From: Portunus trituberculatus
Taxonomy: Eukaryota; Arthropoda; Malacostraca; Decapoda; Portunidae
Direction: 5' to 3'
NCBI RefSeq assembly: GCF_017591435.1
Contig: NC_059255.1
Location: forward strand, 6,132,748 to 6,196,747
Length of the DNA stretch: 64,000 nucleotides
A model generated the notes under the pieces. That model made no database searches, was not told where the DNA came from, and saw only the letters and a program-made list of their open reading frames with translations. Positions 44,340 through 56,552 of this stretch are shown piece after piece (positions within the stretch are counted from its first letter, which is position 1; every line of letters begins with the position of its first letter). The position numbers were made by a program, and so were the translations under genes.

Positions 44340-45260
44340 TCCCGCACTGCATCCCTGTATCACTGTATCACTTCAAGAGATTAATAGGGAAAGGTTTATG
44401 TATCAGGTAACCTTCCATTTTGTGTGTCAGCTAATCTTTCATTGCCTCCTGCACTGTATCACTTCAGGGAATCAGTATAGAAAGGTTTATGTATCAGCTA
44501 ACCTTTCATTTTGTGTGTCAGCTAACCTTTCGTTGAGTTTGCTAAGTGTCTGAAGGTTCTATGACACTTTTTAACACAATTCTGCTGCTACAGATGACAC
44601 AGATAGCAAATTGGGAAAGCTTTATGTGTCACCTTACCTTCCATTGAGTTTAGAAGTGTCTCGAGTTTCAGTGACACTCTCTAACACAATTTTGCTGTTG
44701 TTAGTGTGTCACAGATAGCAGGGAATGTTGAGAGGACAAACTGAGAAAGCTTTATGTGTCAGCTAATCTTCTAGTGAGTTTGTGTGTCAATTGTATCCTT
44801 TCAATACATTTAGATGTGTCTGAAGATTCTGTGACACTCCCTAACACATATTAGTGTGTCACAGATAGCAGGAAATGTTGAGAGGGCAAACTGAGAAAGC
44901 TTCATGTGTCAGCTAACCTTTCATTATGTTTGCTAAGTGTCTCAAGTTCCTGTGACACTTTTTAACACATATTTACTGCTATTAGTGTGTCACAGATAGC
45001 AGGGAATGTTGAGAGGGCAAATTGAAAAAAGCTTTATGTGTCAGCTAACCTTCCATTATATTTGCTAAGTGTCTCAAGTTCCTGTGACACTTTTTAACAC
45101 ATATTTACTGCTAATGATGTGTCACAGATAGCAGGGAATGTTGAGAGGACAAATTGAGAAAGCTTTGTGTGTCAGCTAATCTTGCAGTGAGTTTGTGTGT
45201 CAATGTATCCTTTCATTGAGTTAAGTTAGTGTCTGAAGGTTCCATGACACTTCTAAGATA
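44340..45260. repeat. Long tandem repeat, about 120-150 bp unit, about six copies
   Basis: Each unit has agcagggaatgttgagagg, gagaaagctttatgtgtcag, ctaaccttccatt, gtgtctcaagttcctgtgac and actttttaacacat. Unit length varies. The array ends about 300 bp beyond the P450 stop codon. Confidence 0.88.
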
Positions 45261-45551
45261 ACATTTCTGCTCTCTATGTCACCTCAGTGCTAGAGATGAC
45301 AGAGTAAAGGCAGAGGAAAGGCTGTACATCACTCATTAACTCTGCCACGTCACCTTAGCGTTTCACTGCTTCTGTGTCACCCAAACCACTTGTCTACTCG
45401 TTCACTACACAAACACATGACATTTAACGACACTTCACCAAGATTCATGTCACAGCAGGTAAATAATCTCTTGCAAAACGACATAACCAAGGCTCAAATC
45501 TGCATACACACCCATATAGACCCACACAGACCCAAAAAACACCCACAGACC

Positions 45552-47391
45552 TTAACAGCGCTTGGCCAGTCTGACCCACACGCCATCCTGTGCCTTCAGG
45601 AGACCACTACGGCGCTCTAGGGCGATAGGAACCTGGGTCTTCTTGCTGGGGATAAAGGCGAACTCCTGCAGAAGGCACACAGCAGCGATCTTGGCCTCCA
45701 TTAGCGCGAATCTCATCCCTGCAAGGCGTTAAATGAAATGAAGGTGAAACAGATATGGGAAGGGAAAATATGAAAACTAAGATGACGAAAGGGAAAAATG
45801 GAGAAAATAATAGTCTGAGATGCAGCAGAGAATGGAAAAAAGGTATGGAGATGTAAAATAAAGTAAAGAAAAGTTAAATAAAGCCATGAAGTCAGTGTGA
45901 GATGGAATAGAGAAGGAAAGATGTGAAGAATGGGGAAAAATAGAGATAATAATAGTGTCAGATGCAGTGAAGGGAAAAAAAGGTAGGGAAAGAGAAAATA
46001 AAGCTGAAAAATGTTGAAATAAAGGTAACTCGATTTACACGATAGATGCGTTCCAAGAGGCATTACGTACAGGCAACCCCTACTTAACAAAGGTTCACAC
46101 AACGAAATTTCGCTACACCGAAGGTTTAATTTTACTACCATCTGCTCTGTGTAATATCTGCAGGAAAAACAAGTTATATCGAACAGACAGTTTGGGTTCA
46201 GGACAGGAAAGTCATGTGTCTCAAACTTACTAAGTTTCAACTCAAGAGTAATAGAAGGACTGGAGAGCAGAGACAGATGGATGGACATGTTAAACTTTGA
46301 TATAAAAATGGCTTTTGATAAAGTCCCTCATTGCAGATTACTTTGGAAATTACAGAGCATAGGAGGACTGAGAGGAACTTTGTTAGATTGGATAAGGGAT
46401 TATTTGAAGGACAGAGAGATGAGAACTGTGATCAGAGATACATACTCATCTTGGAATAAAATAACAAGTGGAGTGCCACAAGGGTCAGCGTTACATTCCA
46501 AGTATATGTAAATGACATCCAGAATGGGGTGACCAGTTATGTCAATTTGTTTGCTGATGATGCAAAATTGCTAAGAGTAATCAAGACTCAAGATGACTGT
46601 TTGCTGCTGCAGGAAGATAAAAACTAAATTTATGAGTGGAGTAAGAAGTGGAAGTTAGAATTCAATGCCAAGAAATGTCACATAATGGAACTAGGAAAGA
46701 GTAAGAGAAGACTGGTATGGAACCATTTGATGGGAGAGGAACAAATAATGAAGACTAAAGAGGAAAGAGATCTGGGAGTTGTTATACAAGAAACTCTGAG
46801 CCCTGATAAACACATAAGATATTTGGATCATCATATGAAATGGTGACTAATATAAGAGTGGCATTTCAGTACTTGGACAAAGATAAGAAGAAAAAATTAT
46901 TACGAGCATGATAAGTCCACAGTTGGAATATGCAGCAGTGGTGTGGTCGCCAAGCTTGAAAAAGGATATCAGAACATTAGAATGGATCCAGAAGATTGGT
47001 ACAAAGATGGTGCCAGAACTAAAGGACCTCACATATGAAGAGCAGCTAAAGGAAATGGGACTGCCAACCTTACAAAATAGAAGAGAACGAGGAGACCTAA
47101 TAACAATGTATAAATTAGTAAATGGCATTGAAAAGATAGACAAGGAAGACCTGGTGCTGGTGACTGAAGAAGATGGAAAGACAAGAGGACATGTAAAGAT
47201 CAGGATGAGGCAGTGTGTGAAGGATGTTAGAAAATACAGAACAGTGGAAAAGTGGAATGCATTGAGTGGTGAAGTTGTTACACCACATAATGTGCACAAC
47301 TTTAGGGAAAAATTGGATAAATGGAGACAGGACACTATGAGCCCCACTCCAGCCCTGTACAATACAACTAGGTAAATGTAACTCAGTAAAA

Positions 47392-47429
<38 letters not shown>

Positions 47430-48206
47430 AAAAAAAATAAAAAAGAAGAAAAAATAAAGGAAAAAAAATTGAAAAACTGCAAAAAATCTCTCTCATTTTA
47501 AAAAACTAAAAAGATGAAAAAGATGCTAAGAAAAGGAAAAGAGCATAGCAACTCTCTCTCTCTCTCTCTCTCTCACCTATACAGTTCCTGGGGCCGTTTC
47601 CGAAGGGCAGGTACGCCATCGGGGAGCGCGTTGCCTTGTTTTCCGGGGAGAAACGCTCGGGGTCAAACTTGCTTGGGTTCGGGTAGTGTTCAGGGTCACG
47701 GTGGATGCTGTGGGGGAAGTCAGGGTGAGTCAGTCGGGTGTAGGAGTGGGTGGAGGGGTGAAGGAGTGGGTGAGTTGGGTGGAGGGGGGTGTAGTCTTCC
47801 CCTCTTACATAAAAAAAGAAAAAACCAGTGGATGTGTTGGGTGTACAAGTGTAAAGATGAAGTGAGTGGGTGTATAGATGGGTGAGCAGGTGTATGGGTG
47901 GGTGAGCAGGTGTATGGGTGGGTAATAAGGTGTAGGAGTAGGTGAAGAGGAGTACGAGTGGGTGAGTTAGGTATACAAGTGGATAAGTAGTGTATATGGG
48001 TGTGTTGAGTGGAAGCATGAGTGAGTGGGTGTATCTGTGTGTGTGTGTGTGTGTGTGGGTGTGTGGTGTATGGGTGTGGGGTGTATGGATGGGTGGATCA
48101 ATGGGCAGGTGGGTGTAAATAAGTGCATATAAAAGTCAATGGTGCTGTTATGTGCATTTGTGTGGGTGACGAGACTCAGTGTGTAGAAATGGGTAGAATT
48201 GTTGAT

Positions 48207-48275
<69 letters not shown>

Positions 48276-48299
48276 CATCGTTTCTCTCTCTCTCTCTCA

Positions 48300-48336
<37 letters not shown>

Positions 48337-51300
48337 GTCTTCCTCTTCCGCTCTTTCAAGTCACCCATCCTTCCTCTTCCTCCTTCTCTCTCTTAGTCAC
48401 CCATCCTCTCTCTCTCTGTCTCTCTCTCAATCACCCATCACCTCCTCACTGCCTCACCTATAGATGGATATGATAACCTTGAGTCCAGCTGGCAGGGTGA
48501 CGTCGGTGCCTGGCAGTGTGTAGTCCTTGGTCACTGTGCGGTCTACCCGAGGCGCTGGTGGGTACAGTCGCAGTGTTTCTGTTAAATAGAGTGAGTGTTT
48601 AGTGAGGCCTTTGGTGGATATCCTGTTTCTGTTAGAGGGACGTCTATATTCTGGAACATTTCCATGCCACATCTTCACTGTTTTCAAAGGGGTCTAGTTG
48701 AAATGATGGGTTTTTAAGGGTGTTTCTGTGATTCTAGTGACATGTTAACAAGTTTTCTGCATTATCAAAGGGGTCTAGTTGAAGTGATGGGTTTTTAAGG
48801 GTGTTTCTGTGGTTCTAGTGACATGTTAACAAGTTTTCTGCATTATCAAAGGGTCTAGTTGAGTGATGGGTTTTTAAGGGTGTTTCTGTGGTTCTAGTGA
48901 CATGTTAACAAGTTTTCTGCATTATCAAAGGGGTCTAGTTGAAGTGATGGGTTTTTAAGGGTGTTTCTGTGGTTCTAGTGACATGTTAACAAGTTTTCTG
49001 CATTATCAAAGGGTCTAGTTGAAGTGATGGGTTTTAAGGGTGTTTCTGTGGTTCTAGTGACATGTTAACAAGTTTTCTGCATTATCAAAGGGTCTAGTTG
49101 AAGTGATGGGTTTTTAAGGGTGTTTCTGTGGTTCTAGTGACATGTTAACAAGTTTTCTGCATTATCAAACGGGTCTAGTTGAAGTGATGGGTTTTTAAGG
49201 GTGTTTCTGTGGTTCTAGTAACATGTTAACAAGTTTTCTGCATTATCAAAGGGGTCTAGTTGAAGTGATGGGTTTTTAAGGGTGTTTCTGTGGTTCTAGT
49301 GACATGTTAACAAGTTTTCTGCATTATCAAAGGGTCTAGTTGAAGTGATGGGTTTTTAAGGGTGTTTCTGTGGTTCTAGTGACATGTTAACAAGTTTTCT
49401 GCATTATCAAAGGGGTCTAGTTGAAGTGACACAGGTTTTTAAGGGTGTTTCTGTGGTTCTAGTGGCATGTTAACAAGTTTTCTGCATTACCAACAGGACA
49501 AGTACTCTTAATAACTCAACTAATTGTCTCTATAGCCTTTAAAATGGTTGCAGTGAGTGAGGGAAGTGTTTCTGAACATGCCACTGAGAGATTTGAGTGA
49601 AGTCTTACGTGGATACAGCCTAAATGCTTCCGTTAAAGAAAAAAATGAAGTAAAAGATAATAAAAATGATGTGGAAGGAAAAATAAAGTAGAAAATAAAG
49701 AAAGAGATACGTAAATGGAATAAAAGGGTTTAGTGACGTGTTTTGTGGTAAAGAGAGAGTTTAGTGAGGTTTAGTGACGTCGTGTTTGTCTTAAAGATTT
49801 GGTGCTCTAGTGATATTGCTGTGTGTTGGTGAGGGTTTAGAAAGATGTGTGTGTGTGTTTAAGGTTTTAGTGATATTATTGTATGTTTTTAGTGGTGTTT
49901 TAATGGTTCTGGTGATATTATTTTGGTTTTCATGGGTTTTCAAATGACGTACTCTAGGAAAATGTCAAAAATTATATGGGTACTCTTGAAAAATGGCACA
50001 AGTTATATAGGTACTCTTGAAAAAATGGTGAAGATTATGTACGTGTGAAAAATGCCAAATATTTACTAAGCTTTCAAATTATAAAAGAAAATGGCCAATA
50101 TTTAGTGAGATTTCCAGTGATGTAGTCTCAAAAATGGCAAATACTTTCTCCTGTTAACAGTCGAGATGTGAAAAATATCCTTGAAAATCTCATTAACTTT
50201 GCTACAGCTTCCGAACTTAACCAAACACTAGAACCACAAAAACACTCTTGAAAGCCCCAACACCACCACTAGAAACTACAACACACCACACAACACGGAC
50301 AACTTTTACTACAGCTTCCAAACTAGAAACTAGAAACTACAGAACACCACACAACCCTGAGACACACCTGCAAACACCACACACCACTGAGAACACACCT
50401 GCAAACACCACACAACACTGAGACACACCTGCAAACACCACACAACACTGAGACACATCTGCAAACACCACACAGCACTGAGACACACCTGCAAACACCA
50501 CACGGCACTCAGACACACCTGCAAACACCACACAGCACTGAGAACACACCTGCAAACACCACACAGCACTGAGACACACCTGCAAACACCACACAGCACT
50601 GAGACACACCTGCAAACACCACACAGCACTGAGAACACACCTGCAAACACCACACAGCACTGAGAACACACCTGCAAACACCACACAGCACTGAGACACA
50701 CCTGCAAACACCACACACCACTCAGACACACCTGCAAACACCACACAGCACTGAGAACACACCTGCAAACACCACACAGCACTGAGAACACACCTGCAAA
50801 CACCACACAACACTGAGACACATCTGCAAACACCACACAGCATTGAGACACATCTGCAAACACCACACACCACTGAGACACACCTGCAAACACCACACAG
50901 CACTCAGACACACCTGCAAACACCACACACCACTGAGACACACCTGCAAACACCACACAGCAATGAGACACACCTGCAAACACCACACAGCACTGAGAAC
51001 ACACCTGCAAACACCACACACCACTGAGAACACACCTGCAAACACCACACAGCACTGAGACACACCTGCAAACACCACACAGCACTGAGAACACACCTGC
51101 AAACACCACACAGCACTGAGACACACCTGCAAACACCACACACCACTGAGACACACCTGCAAACACCACACAGCAATGAGACACACCTGCAAACACCACA
51201 CAGCACTAAGAACACACCTGCAAACACCACACACCACTGAGAACACACCTGTAAACACCACACAGCACTGAGACACACCTGCAAACACCACACAGCACTG

Positions 51301-54166
51301 AGAACACACCTGCAAACACCACACAGCACTGAAACACACCTGCAAACACCACACAGCACTGAGAACACACCTGCAAACACCACACAGTAATGAGAACACA
51401 CCTGCAAACACCACACAGCACTGAGACACACCTGCAAACACCACACAACACTGAGACACACCTGCAAACACCACACAGCACTGAGACACACTTGCAAACA
51501 CCACACAGCACTGAGAACACACCTGCAAACACCACACAGCACTGAGAACACACCTGCAAACACCACACAGCACTGAGACACACCTGCAAACACCACACAG
51601 CACTGAGACACACCTGCAAACACCACACAGCCCTGAGACACCTGCAAACACCACACAGCACTGAGACACACCTGCAAACACCACACACCACTGAGAACAC
51701 ACCTGCAAACACCACACACCACTGAGAACACACCTGCAAACACCACACAGCACTGAGACACACCTGCAAACACCACACAGCACTGAGACACACCTGCAAA
51801 CACCACACAGCACTGAGACACACCTGCAAACACCACACAGCACTGAGACACACCTGCAAACACCACACAGCACTCAGACACACCTGCAAACACCACACAG
51901 CACTGAGAACACACCTGCAAACACCACACAGCACTGAGACACACCTGCAAACACCACACAGCACTCAGACACACCTGCAAACACCACACAGCACTGAGAA
52001 CACCTGCAAACACCACACAGCACTGAGACTCACCTGCAAACACCACACAGCACTGAGACACACCTGCAAACACCACACAGCACTGAGACACACCTGCAAA
52101 CACCACACAGCACTGAGACACACCTGCAAACACCACACAGCACTGAGACACACCTGCAAACACCACACAGCACTGAGACACACCTGCAAACACCACACAG
52201 CACTGAGACACACCTGCAAACACCACACAGCACTGAGACACACCTGCAAACACCACACAGCACTGAGACACACCTGCAAACACCACACAGCACTGAGACA
52301 CACCTGCAAACACCACACAGCACTGAGACACACCTGCAAACACCACACAGCACTGAGACACACCTGCAAACACCACACAGCACTGAGACACACCTGCAAA
52401 CACCACACAGCACTGAGACACACCTGCAAACACCACACAGCACTGAGAACACACCTGCAAACACCACACAGCACTGAGAACACACCTGCAAACACCACAC
52501 AGCACTGAGACACACCTGCAAACACCACACAACACTGAGACACACCTGCAAACACCACACAGCACTGAGACACACCTGCAAACACCACACAGCACTGAGA
52601 CACACCTGCAAACACCACACAGCACTGAGACACACCTGCAAACACCACACAGCACTGAGACACACCTGCAAACACCACAACACTGAGACACACCTGCAAA
52701 CACCACACAACACTGAGACACACCTGCAAACACCACACAGCACTGAGACACACCTGCAAACACCACACAGCACTGAGAACACACCTGCAAACACCATATC
52801 CAGGTAATTCATTTCCGAGATGGCCTCATATGTTATTTCCCCATTGTGGCGCTCCAACACCTGGTCAATCTCCGCCATACACCGCTGCTGTATGTCCGGG
52901 TGTAGCGCCAGGCAGTAGGAGAGGAAGCTGAGGGTGGTGGCGGTGGTGTCATAGCCAGCGATATAGAACAGAACGCACTGGGACGTAATCACCAAATCTG
53001 TTAACACTGGGAGAAAGAGAGGAAGACTGGTTAAGTGGTGGTGGTGGTGGTGTTGTGGTGTTTGCTGTGTTAAAAGTGTGAGAAAGGTTAGGTTAAGTTT
53101 GGTTTGGTCTGGTTAGGTTAAGAGGTGTTGCATTGGTGGTGTTGTGGTGTTAGCTGTGTTAAAAGTGTGAGAAAGGTTAGGTTAAGTTTGGTTTGATCTG
53201 GTTAAGTGGTGTTGCATTGGTGGTGTTGTGGTGTTAGGTGTGTTAAAAGTGTGAGAAAGGTTTAGTTAGGTTAGGTTAGGTGGTGTAACAGTGTCAGATC
53301 TGCTAAAACTGTAATAAAAGTCATGTTAGGTTAGGCAAGATTTCCAGTTTGTTAAAAGGTGAAACTGTCTTCAAAACCTGGCTTGTTGTCTCTTTGGCCT
53401 TGGAAAACTATCATGGTGAGAGAAAGCATTTAAACAAACAAGATTTCCAGTTTACTAAAAGGAGAAATAGTCTTCAAAAACTGGCTAGGCATCTCTGTGG
53501 CCTTGGAAAATTGTCACAGTGAGAGGGGAAGGCGTCACTGTTTTCCAAAGGCTCTAATTAAAGATACTTGTGTTTTTAAGGGTGTTTTTATGGTTCTGGT
53601 GATAGATTGGCAAGATTTCTAGTTCATTATTAGGAGAAACTATCTTCAAAACCTGGCTAGTCATCTCTGTGAGCTTGGAAAACCATCTTGGTGAGAAAGG
53701 AAGGCATTTCTGAATACATCTGTAATAACTTGATTGGTGATCTTGCTGGCAGAGTGACTAATGGAGGAGCAGCTCTTGTTGTTACTGGTGAGGTGAGGTG
53801 AGGTGAGATGAGGTTAAGTTAGGTTAGATGGGGTCTGTGTGCCTGTGGTGAGACTTGGTGACCTTGCCAGCATTGTGACTGTTGGAGGGGGAGCTCTTGT
53901 TGTTATTGGTGAGGTTATGTTAGGTTAGATGGGTCTGTGTGGCTGTGGTGAGATTTTACCTTGATTGGTGACCTTGCCAGCATTGTGACTATTGGAGGGG
54001 CAGCTCTTGTTGTTATTGGTGAGTTCCTGCAGCTGTGCGTCCAGGAGCAGCTGCAGGAAGTCGCTGCGTCGAAGGTTATTCTCCTGACGGTATTGCATTG
54101 TGTCCCTCACCACCTGGGAGTGAGGGCAAGGCATTGTGGGAGGTGCTCTGGTGGCTATACTGATCT

Positions 54167-54222
<56 letters not shown>

Positions 54223-54501
54223 GTGGGTAGTTTTAAGGTTCTAGTGATGTTTTAAATGGTGTTTTTAATGGTTCTAGTGATATTAATGGGGTTTTCAAGG
54301 GTGTTTTTAATGGGCAAGGCATTGTGGGAGGCACTCTAGTGGTTTGGGTATATACTAGAGACTCATAAGGCAAATATTTCCATTATTTCATTGATTGATT
54401 TATGTTTTTATGAGACGAACAATGAACGAAACGTCTTGAAAAATGGAAATTGTATGAAAGGGGAAATAAAACTGTCTTGAAAAATAATGTTAGAGGAAGT
54501 G

Positions 54502-54556
<55 letters not shown>

Positions 54557-56299
54557 ATCCATCCACAACATTCCACACAGCTCTACCAAACACACACACC
54601 TACCACTTCACCCACCCTTCTCCCATCCTCTGTCACTCCTCACCCTGCCACCCCACCACCTCCTCACCCTGTCACCCCCTTCCTTGTGCCCTCTCATCAT
54701 CCCTCACCCCCCTTACCTTAGAGAAAAAGTAGATAGGAGTTCGGTCGATGAAATTCAGATGGAGACGCTTGGCAATATGAGGCTTGAGGAACTGGAGGAA
54801 AATAAAAGGACGCTTCCACTTCGCCGCCGGGGTGAAGAAACGTGCAGCAGCAGCAGAAAACTCATTCTGGGGTGACGGGGGAAGAAAAAATGGTTCGGGT
54901 GACTTTGGGGTGACAGATGGTGAATTTTTGGGTGATAGTTACAGTGATGGATTGGGGCGGTGAGGAACGACTGGGGTGACAGATTGAGGTGATGGCTTTG
55001 GGGTGACATTAGGGGTGATGAGTGGCAAATTTTGGGTGATGTGTTAGGGTGATGGATTAGCCAGGGTGATGAGGAAAGACTGGGGTGACAGATTGGGGTG
55101 ACTTTTGGGGTGATAGTTGATAGTGATGTATTGGGGAAGTGAGGAAAGATTCGGGTGACAGATTAAGGTGACAGATTGGGGTGATGGCTTTGGGGTGACA
55201 TTAGGGTGATAGGTGACAAATTTTGGGTGATGTGTTAGGGTGACAGTTGGGGTGATGGCTTGGGGGTAACTTTGGGGTGATGGGTGATGAATTTGGGGTG
55301 ATGTGTTAGGGTGATAATTATGGTGATGAGGAACAACTGGGGTGAAAAATTAAGGTGATCATTAGACCATTTTATTGACATTAGGAAGGGTCTATGGAGG
55401 GCAGAAGATTAATGGCCACAGTCTTCACTATTCTAACCCCTTCAGTACTGGGACACATTTTTACCTTGAGATTTGTGTACCATTAGACCATTTTATTGAC
55501 ATTAGGAATGGTCTATGGAGGGCAGAAGATTAATGGCCACAGTCTTCACTATTCTAACCCCTTCAGTACTGGGACACATTTTTACCATTAGATTTGTGTA
55601 CCATTAGACCATTTTATTGACATTAGCAAGGGTCTATGGAGGGCAGAAGATTAATGGCCACAGTCTTCACTATTTTAACCCCTTCAGTACTGGGACACAT
55701 TTTTACCTTGAGATTTGTGTACCATTAGACCATTTTATTGACATTAGGAAGGATCTATGGAGGGCAGAAGATTAATGGCCACAGTCTTCACTATTTCAAC
55801 CCCCCACATGAGTTTCTGAAGCTGTAGAAAATCACCAAATAGTTAGAATGAATATAGAAACACGTCATGCTACTGAAGGGGGTTAACTGTGAGAAGAGAG
55901 AGAAAATTAAGAGTGACAAGTGTGAGAGACAGACTGAATACTGCCTGAAGAATTGCCACAGCTTACCTCAGTATTGTTAAGAGTGTCGCTGCTCACCCCA
56001 AAGGCTATGCTAGCGATCGTGTCCATGGTAAACATTCCATACACATCCTTCATCTCAAACACCGACGTCCTGAAACACACGCACACACACACATATACAG
56101 TAGTAGTGGTAGTGGTGGTGGTGGTGGTAATAGTAGTAGTAGTAGTAGTAGTAGTAAATAAATGAAAAAAAGGGTGCTTCTGATGTTAATAATGTAGAAA
56201 TGTTGTTAATCTGTCACTAGAACCACAAAAACACAATTAAATATCCTTCCTCACTCTTTCACTCTCTCACAGTCTCCTCACTCTTCCTCATAAGCTCTC

Positions 56300-56350
<51 letters not shown>

Positions 56351-56521
56351 GTCTCCCTCACCCTTTTTCCAGCTTTGCACTCCTTCACTCTCTCTCTCAC
56401 TCTCACTTCTCTCTCTCTCTCTCTGTGTGTGTGTGTCTGTCTCCCTCACTCTTTTTCCAGCTTTTGCACTCTCTCACTTTCTCACTCTCTCTCACCCTCA
56501 CCCTTTTTCCAGCTTTCACAC

Positions 56522-56552
<31 letters not shown>

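Noticed and set aside
50340..52784. CRISPR array
   Set aside because: The units are contiguous tandem copies with no unique spacers, in a eukaryotic intron.
50330..53007. Long open frames of 180-628 residues with CGVCRCVSVL repeats
   Set aside because: They are read-through of the 30-bp satellite; several frames are open at once, and the first one only starts in a real exon (P450 exon 6) whose donor removes the array.
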